From Bolinopsis microptera (Eukaryota > Ctenophora > Tentaculata > Lobata > Bolinopsidae), in assembly GCF_026151205.1 (NCBI RefSeq), contig NC_087072.1, forward strand, positions 16,135,669 to 16,199,668: 64,000 nucleotides of DNA, given 5' to 3'. Position 1 is the stretch's first letter. The number at the start of each line of letters is the position of its first letter. The notes under the pieces are model-generated. The model was not told the DNA's origin. It saw nothing but the letters and a program-made list of their open reading frames with translations, and did no database searches. The position numbers and the translations under genes are program-made. Positions 34,081-45,093 of this stretch are shown here, in pieces.

Positions 34081-37000
34081 ATGTCTCACATAAAGAGGTT
34101 GGAGATTCGGGGTATACGGAGTTACAGTCCTAACAGAGCCGTGTGTATGGAGTTTGCCAGACCTGTCACACTTATAGTTGGTCAGTTCTGAACGAGTGAC
34201 AACTTTTTTTAATTGTCAGATTTTTTAGATAAAGAACAATGTTTTTCTTACTTTAAACCCACATTTAAACCACCTTAAGGGGAGATACACCAAAACCTTT
34301 TTTGCTCCGAACATCGATTTTATTTTATATTATTTTTAAATAGACAAAAAGAATAAGATTGTACACCTTCAAAAATGTTTAAAAATATTCCCTCATCGAG
34401 AAAAAAAATATTTTTCTTTTTCGAAAATTTTTCAAATTTGGAGAAGTCTGTCACTGTAATACCGATAGTTCGGCCATTTAAAAAGTTTTTTGGCTGATTC
34501 TTTTACTGAACATTACTTACACTCCGTACTAGAAGCCATTGAAAGGATTATATAATTGAACAATAAATGACCAAGTTAAAGACCGAACAAGGTGAAAAAA
34601 GAAAAATTGGGATTTTTGCCTACCACCAAAGTTGTACATTTCACCACCCGCCCAGGTCATCAGATATCGCTTCAAAAATTATTGTGAGTGTAGTTGATGA
34701 TCATGGCAAGCTTTTTGGAACCGGATTTCTCTCAATTTTGAGTTTTAAGCTATGCAATGTGGCCTCAAACGACTTAGTAAAATTCATCGTAAAAAAGGGC
34801 AAAAAAGGCAGATTTAAGGCTTAAAATGCCTATAACTCAAAAAGTATCAGTTTTTTTGAAATAATTTTTACAGGATCGTAATCAGCTTGGTAAGACGAAT
34901 CTTTTAGTACGACATTTATAATATTCAAAGCCACAAAATTTGTAAAAAAATGTGTACAATTTGTACAAAATTTATACAAGGGGGGACCCTTGTGTTCGAG
35001 CTAGAAAATTATTTAAGACAATTTGTCTTCTAAAAGCACCTATTTGGTACTAAAAGATTTGTCTTACCAAGCTGATTACGATCCTGTAAAAATTATTTCA
35101 AAAAAACTGATACTTTTTGAGTTATAGGCATTTTAAGCCTTAAATCTGCCTTTTTTGCCCTTTTTTACGATGAATTTTACTAAGTCGTTTGAGGCCACAT
35201 TGCATAGCTTAAAACTCAAAATTGAGAGAAATCCGGTTCCAAAAAGCTTGCCATGATTATCAACTACACTCACAAGAATTTTTGAAGCGATATCTGATGA
35301 CCTGGGCGGGTGGTGAAATGTACAACTTTGGTGGTAGGCAAAAATCCCAATTTTTCTTTTTTCACCTTGTTCGGTCTTTAACTTGGTCATTTATTGTTCA
35401 ATTATATAATCCTTTCAATGGCTTCTAGTACGGAGTGTAAGTAATGTTCAGTAAAAAAATCAGCCAAAAAACTTTTTAAATGGCCGAACTATCGGTATTA
35501 CAGTGACAGACTTCTCCAAATTTTAAAAATTTTCGAAAAAGAAAAATATTTTTTTTCTCGACGAGGGAATATTTTCAAAAATTTTTGAAGGTGTACAATC
35601 TTATTCTTTTTGTCTATTTAAAAATAATATAAAACAAAATCGATGTTTGGAGCAAAAACGGTTTTGGTGTATCTCCCCTTAATGCTAAGTATTTTCAGTC
35701 TATATTCCTCAATTTCAGGTCACAACGGTAGTGGAAAAACATCAGTTATAGAGTGTCTAAAGTTTGCTTGCACCGGTGATACGCCCCCAGGAAACAAGGG
35801 TAACTTTGTGCACAGCCCTAAAATAGCTGAGGAATACGAAGTCAGGTCAGTCTTAAAGGACCAGTTAACTGAAAAATTTGTAGTCTCCAATTTGGCTAAG
35901 ATTTAAATCAGCTGTGACAAACTGGTAAAGAATCGTATCGCCGAAAGAACCAACTCTCTAGTGTACGTGTAACGCGTGTTATTGCAATAATAAGCTGTGG
36001 CCTCGTGACGTCATAAATTCCCTCAGTGCGCGCTTGCATAGCGTAATTTACATTACAAATGATTATCATCGTCAATAAAACACGTGTAACTCACTCAAAT
36101 TTTAGAATTATGACTATTACCCTAGTTCTCCAAAATCCTTATAGTTTTGGCTATCATTCTAACTAAAGGAATAGCTGATTGGATGTACAGTGCTCACGTC
36201 ATGATTTTAAACAGTGATATAGGTTCTTGAACAGTGGCGGGTGAATGTACGGTTAGAAAGTTTCTGCTATTTCAACTTATGCCATATGTGATAATTTTGG
36301 ATTGTTTTCATTGCTTAATTACACAAGCAGCTAGGGAGACTGTACCGATTATTTTTCCCCAGTCCATGAAACTCTAACGAATTTAGAAAGGATCTAGATA
36401 AGTAGGAGTTTGTTCAATTCCGAGAGCAATTATATTTATAGCATAGCGAAATTTATAACTTTAATCCACATGTGTCAGCCAGTACAGGAGACAAGAAGTC
36501 TGGCTACTTTACGGCCGTTCCTCAGCTCTGGGACCATTGGTAGAAGTAGCTTCTATCAGAACAGTGCCGTGGGAACAGAATTCCCGCCAAAATACCCGGT
36601 CAGGGGTCTACCAAATAGTTTAATACTGATTCGAGTGTACGGTGTGCGGTGTGTTTTGAATTAGACTTACGGCTTACCTAGTTGTTATCCTAATTGCATT
36701 ATCATCGGTACATAACATAAATAAACTACTGGTAAGTTTAAATACCAAGTGCAAACGTGTTCAGTCAATCGACCCACTGAACAACTAAAGAATTTCCAAG
36801 ACCCTATTATTCTCTGGCCATATATTACGGCACGATCGATTGTTAGATGGCTAAACGACCAACGTTAATCTATACAATTCTAAAACTATGAGCTAGCACT
36901 TTAATCAAAAAATACACTTTTTATATATTACTCCTGATTTTTACATTTCACGTAAAATATTGTCGCCACAGGTTGATCATGGACACTAACAGCTTGATTT

Positions 37001-40000
37001 GAGATAAATGACTAATGAGTTTCTCTAAAGTTAACTCTAAAGTTGTGTAGTCCAGTCATTTATGGACATTTATGGAAATGAACCTGCAAATGTTCAAATA
37101 CTCACGAAACTTTGCACAGACCTTCCCGAAGGTATGAATAAACGATTTCCGTTTGGAGACATTTTTTGACCGTGGAGAAACCCCAGGAGGGCCACGCCCA
37201 TATTGACCCAATAACGTAACCGACCCCTTGCTTCTGAAGGTCGTAGAGACTTCAAAATAGGCTTAAACGAAGCCGCATATGCATGTTTATATAGGAGTTA
37301 TTGAGCAACACATGGCCTAAAATCCTTACTTTTCGAGAAATTCGCCAAAAACCATTTTGGGCGTGGTGCTGAGCCCATTTTCGATAGGATCGTGATAGAG
37401 TCTTTAAACAGGGTGCAAAAGAACCGCAATTAGCATATTAATATATATGACTTACGAACAAACATATGCCTTAAAGTGCTTACTTTTTCAGTTATTGGCG
37501 AAAAACTGATTTTCGGTTCCAGAAATCATGCAAAACTATGGGTATCTGGTAAATTGGGCTATGAAGGCCCTAAAGGTTTTTGAATGTGTGCAAATTGTGC
37601 AGAATGGCCATGTTTATATACAACTTATGAAGCAACATGTACCCTAAATTACTTACTTTTCGAGTTATTCGGGGAAAAACATTGTATTATCTCCATTTTC
37701 TACCTGTAAAATACAGTCTCACGAGCTCTTCTGCGCGCGCAAGGGACTTTATGACGTCATCGCCAAAATAATACAAACGCTATTTACACGCGTTAGAGAG
37801 CAGTTATAGATTTAGGAATTTCGACTCGTTGCTTAGTTTGCTATTTGTCACAATCTGTCAAAATATGAGGATAACTTTTTTTTCAGTTAACTGGTCCTTT
37901 AACTTGTATGTCTTATGATAATTTGATGTATATATACCAAGTCTTGAAAAACCAAGAAGACAATCTCATATCATACATACCATAAGTACACATTTCAATT
38001 TAATCAGAGTTGCTTTCATTATTGTCACTATTTTGTTGTGGTGTCCATTGTCCAATGTCCCGCTTTTGGCTCCAAGCCATTGGCCCTTCCTCCTTCTTCA
38101 AGAGCGATTATGACTGTTAATAACGCTTTGTATAAATATTCCATGAAATGGATATTATTTTATATAAAACCCAGAAAAGATTCAGAGACACTAATATTCA
38201 ATAAAGGTATGTTTTTGTTTGACTTTAAAATCTAACACTCAGAGGTCAAGTGAAGTTAGAGTTCAAAGATTTGCTAGATAAATCAACGTTGGTCTCCAGA
38301 ACTCTTCTTACTCAACAGAAACAAGTCAATCAAACAACTAAAACTCTGGACGGCACCATTAAACGAGCCGGCACCAAAAATGAACACGGCATAACGGTAC
38401 ATTTCTAATAATTTTTGGGGTTTCAGTTGTAGTGTTTAAGAGCAGTATGATCGTGTAATCGATACCCAACAACTCTTCTCATATCGATAATGTATTAAGG
38501 CTGGGGAAGAAAATGACAAATTGTAATACCTAAGCTATCATCTTCTTTTTTCAATTAAAAGTTTACTGTTAAATCAACAGCCAACTGAAAGTATCAGTAT
38601 GAGATGCGCTGACTTAGATAAGGAGATGATTAGGTGTCTGGGAGTCAGTCGGAGTGTACTAAACAACGTTATATTCTGTCACCAAGAGGAAAGTATGTGG
38701 CCACTTTCAGAGGGTAGCACTGTCAAGAAAAAGTTCGACGAGATTTTTGGGCAGAAACGGTGAGTTTTAGAAATAAATTTTCTATAAAATTCTATAGAAT
38801 TGTTACTGCACCTTCAATCGTCATCCTTAAGTTAAGTACTTCGGGTATGTTGTAAACTGAAAACATTTCTGTTGTTAACAGTTTGTTTCAGTCAAGTAAA
38901 GTGTGTTGAAGAACTAAGGAAGAAGTTTAAAGACCTGAAGCAACAGAATGCCCTAAACCTAAAAGATCTTGACCACCTCCAGAACAACCAAGCTAAAGCT
39001 GGAGAACTGAAGTTCGAGCTGGGCGAGGTTCAGAAACACATGAATCTTGGCAAGCAGGAGGTTGAGACTATCAACAAACAGGTTAATTTCAACACCGATA
39101 CCATGGATACGAGCAAATTGTTATTTCATATCTTCAGCATTTATAATCCCAATTATGGTTGCACAGCAGGTTGCTGATTGTTTAATCTAATATTTATAGA
39201 AGTTCATCTGTACATCCATTTAACAGATACAAGAGTTGCGAGAAAATTTGGACGGTTCACACAAGAAAGTAGAAGAAGTGAGGAAGTTGGAGAGGAAGAG
39301 AGACGAGTTTGTGACGAGACTAGACACCGTGGAGCGCACCAAGAACCAGTTGGAGAAGGGTCTCCAGGTCAATTACCCTCATCCTACAGAGAAATTACTT
39401 CAGATGTTATCCTCGTTCGAAAGAGATTTCCAGGTAATTGTTTCGACAGAGTTTTACTGCCAACTGATTTATTAACTAGTTTTACATTCTCAATGTTTTT
39501 ATGTTTCAGCATTTGATTATTAAATGCGATCAGAAATGTGTAAACAACGAATATACTAGACTTACCACATCGCAGTTATTAAATAAGAATTTCACCAACC
39601 AGGACAAGAGACATAAAGAGCACGAATTCACAATGAGACTCTCCGACGTAGTAGAATCGCATGACAAAGCCGAGAAGAACATGCAGGTTTACAGCGAGGA
39701 TTTGGGTAGATTGAGGGAGGCTCAGAAAGCTTACAATCGACTTCAGGAGGAAAATGAGAAGTCTCTGGCAAGTTTAGCTGAGAAGTTCAGCGGGGACTCT
39801 TCCCTTTTGCTTGGTAGCAGGACTAAGGTGAGTTATATTCGTTTTAAAAAATTAATTTATAAATTAACACTATATTTTAAATCTCAAGAGCAGGTTTGCT
39901 GTGCAGAGTGACCTACTAAAATTAATTTCTTTCCTATCTCAACCTTGAAACCATTTCTCCACAATTTAACACTTATGAATTGATCAAGGTACCAGATGAT

Positions 40001-43000
40001 GCGAATGTGATACACTGGATAGAAGGAAAGTTAGATGAAAGCAGGGTCAGTGAAGAGAAGAGAGAAAGAGAGAGTAGAACTCAGCAAGATAAGATGAACA
40101 AACAATCTGACGAGCTTAAGAAAACTCTCAACCAGGCTCAGGAAAAGGTTTTTGTTTTCCTGTCGTCTCTAATCTATTCCTTACATCATAGAATAATATA
40201 GATAACTGAGTTTTGCTGTTGATATCTTATATCGGTAGAAAGAAAAAAACTATTGACCCCTGTAATACGTTTTTCAGCTGAAAATGAAGCGGGAGAGTAA
40301 GAGGAAGTTAAAGGAGGAGATGGATAAGTTGTTGGTTGAGATACGGGAGATTAAAACAAGTGCCTCGACATTGTCAAGACTAGAGGTTTGATGCCATCGT
40401 AATTATGGATTTTCCTTCAAAATTAATACGTTTAAAACTTAGAACTGCAGAGAGCAGGGAAATATTATTTGATACGCACGCTAGAAGCAATAACATGTTT
40501 TTGTAATCTTTTACCTGGTCAGCAAGACAAGAAATCAGCAGAAGAGGAATTAAAACAGTTCCAAGAGACATCCCGCCTTGATGAGATCGGAACAAAGATA
40601 GAAGCTAAAAGTAAAGAAATGAGGAATATAGCAGAGAAACAAAGCCAACTCTCCAGTACGTTTTAGTTAGATCATTATGCGTATGTTCTTGGCTGGTTAA
40701 TTGTTAAAGGAAGTGTATCTAAGTTTATTCTTAACTTCATAAGGAGGATATTTACTGGCGAGAGTGCAGAGATAGGGCCTGTCGTGATATCACGACAGGC
40801 CCTAGTGCAGAGAGTTCACTCTCATAATTACAGAGAGTGCAGAGTTCTCTCTCATAATTACTTCCATAAGATTTTCGATCGATGCTAATTTGCATCTTGT
40901 TCTTTCAATCGATTGTATGACCACATTTTATACAGGTGAGCTGGAGGTGCTTCATCTGGAGGCTGAAGCTAGACAGGATCGGGAGAGAGCTGAAAATGAG
41001 CTGTCGTCCAAGGAGATTGAAATGAAGAAGTTGATATCTTCTCACGAAGAAAAAATAAAGAAACATCTTGGAGAGATGCCAGCTCCAGGAGGAAATTCTC
41101 GGGCTTTGTCAAAATATTTGTCTACCCAAAGCAGTGAAGCTAAAAGTCAAGGAGATAAATTGAATGAAAAGCAGCGCAGTGTAGCTAAGGTATATCAGAT
41201 TACAATGTTATTATCTCTAAGCTGGAATTTATTACTTAAAAGATGAAAAAGTTTAATAAAATAGATATCCGAAGCATGAATCTGTGCTTTACTTCTTCAA
41301 ATAGCGTAATTCCTTAGGGAGAAATGGAGCTGAAGATGGCTAAGCAACAGCTGAAAGAACATGAGATGAAAGCTAGAAAAATTCGGGACAAAATTGTTGA
41401 AGTGTGTGCCAATCCAGCGATATATGAATCCGAAGTGGAGCGGGCAGAAGCGGAATATAGCAGAGCAAAGAAGCAAAATACATCTATTGTTGGGTTCACG
41501 CACATTTACTCAAAGTTTGAGGAAAAGGTCAGAATTTAAAAGACTATTTCAATGGTTTTCCCGCGCCATAAATTTTGTATTGCTAGTTTTGACGAAGTAA
41601 TAGTGAGTAATGTGAAATCGTCAACGAAACACACGGCCGAATAATTTACGCGCACTGTAGAATAGATCAAATAGGGGCGCTTGACTGTCAGATTCAGTGA
41701 TAATAAATGAAATCATATCAGGTTTCATCATCACACTCCTGTCCAATTTGTTCAACAAGCTTGGGAGAAGCTCAAGCTCAGAGAGTGTCCCAATCTTTAC
41801 AGAGAAAAATCGAACGTGCTCCGGAACAAAAGGTAAGCCTCGTCATTCAGCCGCAAAACCAGCTTGCGGTTCTTTAATTGTCTACTCTAGATACGTGATT
41901 GTATTATAAAAATGGTACTATCACAAATTATTATTATCGTCAGGAGAAAGCGAAGCAAGATGAAACGGTAGCAGAGAGGAAGTTCTTCGCACTCAAAGCA
42001 GCCGCTAATCTGTACACTGAATTGAACGAGCTCGAAAGAGAGAAGATTCCAGAACTTTCAGAGCGAGTGACGTCACTGGAGAAGACGATAGAAGAGGAGA
42101 GGGAACTGGCAGAAGATATGGAGGACGCTGTCCAGGTATGTCATGTGATTTGACAAGTTCGATTATCTTCTGCACAGTGTATCGTGGTTTGGATTATGAT
42201 TTATTATATATCTTTAACCATGAATTTTCAGCTGATAGCTGTTAACGAATTTGAAGTACGTCAGATGGAGAAAGATTTAGATTATGTTGATAGACTACAC
42301 AGGGAGTGCTTAGCACTGAAAGATAAGATATCTAGTCTCAGCTCACGGCTTGTTAGCTCCTACTCAAAGGTACGTCCCATTCGACTCTAAATTCTCAGAA
42401 CATTGTACGTTTTAGAACTTAATGTTATAGGTGACAGGAATTGAGAAATTACAGTTTGGATTTGTAGTAGACACAACGTTGCATTATTCTGAATTAGAAA
42501 ATGTTGAATTAAAATCTAAGAGTATCCAGGATCAGAACCGTCGCTATCTAAACATCACTGATAACACTTATTTTGCAGACTCTCAAGGAAGCAATAGAAG
42601 AACAGTCACGATACCAAGAAGAGTACAGTGCTCTGCAACACGAACACTCCCGACTCATGGACAGCAAGACCCGTGGTGAGACAAAGTGCAATGCCCTCCG
42701 CCAGCGCTTCTACTCTCTTCAAGACGAGTATGTTGCTCTCAGCACCAAGATGCAGGGTCTGAAAAGCATGGAAGAACGGGTTAGTCTCTTTAAGTTTTCT
42801 AGAAGAGCCTCTGTGCATGATTAAAATCAGATTTCATGACAATTTTAGATAGGTAGACTTCTAAATCCGAATTCTGAACATCATATCGTTTCAGAGAAAA
42901 GAAAAAGCACTGGAGATCCAAGAACTCTCCCAAGGAGAAAGAAAGGTCGAAGAAACGATTAAGCCGAACGAGGAACAGCTAGATGTGTTAGAAAGACGAC

Positions 43001-44812
43001 TAGCTAAAGACACAGAAGAGGATTTGTCTACACAGAGACAAATTAGAGACTCTCTTAACCGACTCTCTAACGCTGTTGAGAACTCTAGAAAGCTTGAACA
43101 GCAGGTTCCTCATTTATTTGTATAGTTTCAGTCTATCATGCTGACCAATCACCATAGGCTTATTATATATATTCATTTCCTACGTGAGAAGAACTATTTG
43201 AATAATTGATTGATACTTGACTGATTCCCAACTTATCTCCATCTGACCTGCTGCAGTTGGTGAGCAGCAGTGGTTCTAGCAGTGGTAACTTGTCCAGTCT
43301 CAGCGGGAGATTGGAGCAGTGTAAGGACGAGTATGAGAACCTGAAGACGCAGAAAAAGAAACTAGAGGGACAACTACAACAACTGAAACGAGATTTGGAC
43401 AGTAGCCAAGTTCAAAAGAGGGATCTGGAGGGTTGTTTACAAATACGAGAATTCGAACAAGAGATGCAAAGGTGCCATGTAATTAATCATTCTTATAAGA
43501 TAAGATATAAGTATGACAATAAATAATCCATTCATTAACAGTCAGTTTAGCACAAATACTTCTGTAACTCACTATAACACCCCACTCCAGTATTAAAGAT
43601 GAGATCACGGCAACAGAAAGACAGCTAGCTGATAAGGAACTATCAAAAGCCCGTTCCACGGCCAGTAAAGTTCAGAAAGACATCGAGGAGAAGAGCACAA
43701 CTAAAGCTGGACTAGAGGGGAGACATAGGGGGTTCTCAGAACAAATTAAACGGTTACAGAAGGAGCTGAACAGTAGCATGTTCAAAGATGCTGAGACAAC
43801 ATACCATCACCAGAATATAAAGTGCCACGTCGGACAGCAAACTACTAAGGATATTGAGATGTTCATCATTGCGTACGAGAGAGCCATTATGCGTTTTCAT
43901 AAGGACAAAATGGAAGAGATCAACAGAACGCTTAGGGAACTATGGGTGGAGATATACAGGTAAATCTGAAGTTGCTGTTGATTAAATTTCTATCGTGTAT
44001 TGGTAATTCTCGATTTTTTGCCAATTTCCCGAGAATTTATATTTGCATTTCGTTGCACCATATTTTGTAAAATTTGTCCTCAGAGGTGGGGATATCGACT
44101 ACATTGAGATAAGAACAGATGATGACGAAGTTGAGTCTGTCAGTAAAAGGAAGACTTGTAACTATCGTGTTTCTATGAACAAGGGTGGTGAGTATTATAC
44201 ATAATTCCTATCAGTATCAAATATCAGTGACCTTATATGTCTTATACCTTTGTGACCATACTTCACAAAACCTTGATATTTTTTATCAATATAAGTCAGG
44301 CAGGTTAATATTTGACACTACATAATCACCACATATTGCAGGGGTAAGTATAGACATGAGACAGCACAGCAGTGCAGGGCAGAGGGTGCTAGCAGCACTG
44401 CTCATCCGACTAGCCCTTGCAGAGACCTTCTGTAACAACTGCGGGGTCATCACTCTGGACGAACCTACCACCAATTTGGATCGTGACAATATCGAGAGTC
44501 TCGCTCATGCGCTGGGCAAATTCATCAAGAGTCGCCAGAGTAAGTTGGGTTCTGCAAATTTCAGCGAACCTTTAAAATTTCTATATTGTCTTGATAACTT
44601 TTAATGTATTTTTGTGAGTTCACGTTTTGCCTAAATTGAACAATAGTAAAAAATTGTCTTCAGGTACGGGACATTTCCAGCTGATAATAATAACTCACGA
44701 TGAAGACTTTGTGGAACTGCTGGGCCGTAGTGCTGCCATTGATCATTATTACAAGGTGTCTAAAGGCACTGATTACTGCAGCATGATCACTAAGAAACTT
44801 ATGGTTGATTAA
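34081..44812 (+). CDS. RAD50: DNA repair ATPase RAD50, complete multi-exon gene
   Basis: SMC-like ATPase of the MRE11-RAD50-NBS1 complex (double-strand-break sensing, end and hairpin processing, telomeres). My exons: 34081-34180, 35719-35845, 38243-38396, 38581-38759, 38892-39081, 39227-39433, 39603-39827, 39989-40147, 40278-40385, 40523-40655, 40936-41189, 41318-41527, 41722-41832, 41944-42135, 42232-42369, 42431 to about 42463 (weak), 42579-42779, 42895-43104, 43257-43471, 43591-43959, 44084-44187, 44342-44539, 44664-44812. These total 3966 nt (1321 aa), against 1312 in human. Start [15 protein letters not shown]. The Walker A GHNGSGKT is built across the exon 1/2 junction. [13 protein letters not shown] is conserved, the coiled coils carry the zinc hook CPIC (exon 13), the signature is SSAGQR, and Walker B/D-loop is [10 protein letters not shown], then [14 protein letters not shown]. 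All phases close. Introns 1 and 2 contain TTAA-flanked elements. Exon 16 and the 40147 donor are the uncertain points. Confidence 0.95.
34279..35678. mobile_element. 1.4-kb near-perfect palindromic element with TTAA target duplication, RAD50 intron 1
   Basis: Flanked by TTAA on both sides (34275-34278 and 35679-35682). The two halves are reverse complements about a centre at 34978.5: ends GGGGAGATACACC and GGTGTATCTCCCC, and mirrored 85-codon ORFs at 34567-34824 (+) and 35133-35390 (-), whose coordinates sum to exactly the same value as the ends (69957). Those ORFs differ at only two residues. A short asymmetric centre lies near GGGGGGACCC. TTAA duplication and terminal G/C runs suggest a piggyBac-type non-autonomous fold-back element. 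The 85-aa ORF ([19 protein letters not shown]) has no family I recognise. Confidence 0.93.
35857..37898. mobile_element. 2.0-kb TTAA-flanked terminal-inverted-repeat element, RAD50 intron 2
   Basis: TTAA at 35853-35856 and 37899-37902. The ends are AGGACCAGTTAACTGAAAAA and its complement TTTTTCAGTTAACTGGTCCT. The subterminal regions share further inverted similarity for about 180 bp, including TGACGTCATAAA-type and ACGCGTGT words. There is no transposase ORF. The interior (about 37080-37700) has about three degenerate tandem units of roughly 180 bp around CTTACTTTTCGAG. The element begins only 11 bp after the exon 2 donor. Confidence 0.88.
40773..40804. repeat. Perfect 32-bp palindrome in a RAD50 intron
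   Basis: TAGGGCCTGTCGTGAT followed directly by its reverse complement. It is followed by an imperfect tandem repeat of GTGCAGAG(A)GTTC(A/T)CTCTCATAATTAC at about 40805-40861. Confidence 0.95.
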
Positions 44813-45093
44813 TCGAAACAGTTTCAACACATTCCTTGTGTCGAGTAACGAAATTATTGTGAAACGATGAGCACTTTATTTTTAATAGTTTTAGCTCTTG
44901 GAGGGGTTTTAGAGTTTGTTTGTTAACAAATTGGAATTTCAATATTTTTAAAACAAACTTATACGAATACACATCGTTATTTATGTCATTTCAAGTATCT
45001 AAATTTTAAATATTATTTTTAACAAATTATCATTTTCTTAACTGCTTCACTTAAAATTTTCTTAAATAACAAAATATCTAAAAATATATGTTA
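44813..45093. other. Convergent 3' intergenic space
   Basis: 281 bp between the RAD50 stop and the stop of the opposing zinc-finger gene. AT-rich, with polyadenylation-like AATAA words. The two genes are tail to tail. Confidence 0.7.

Noticed and set aside
39178-39516. 112-codon ORF near RAD50 exon 6
   Set aside because: It is an out-of-frame read of exon 6 (39227-39433), whose correct frame is coiled coil.
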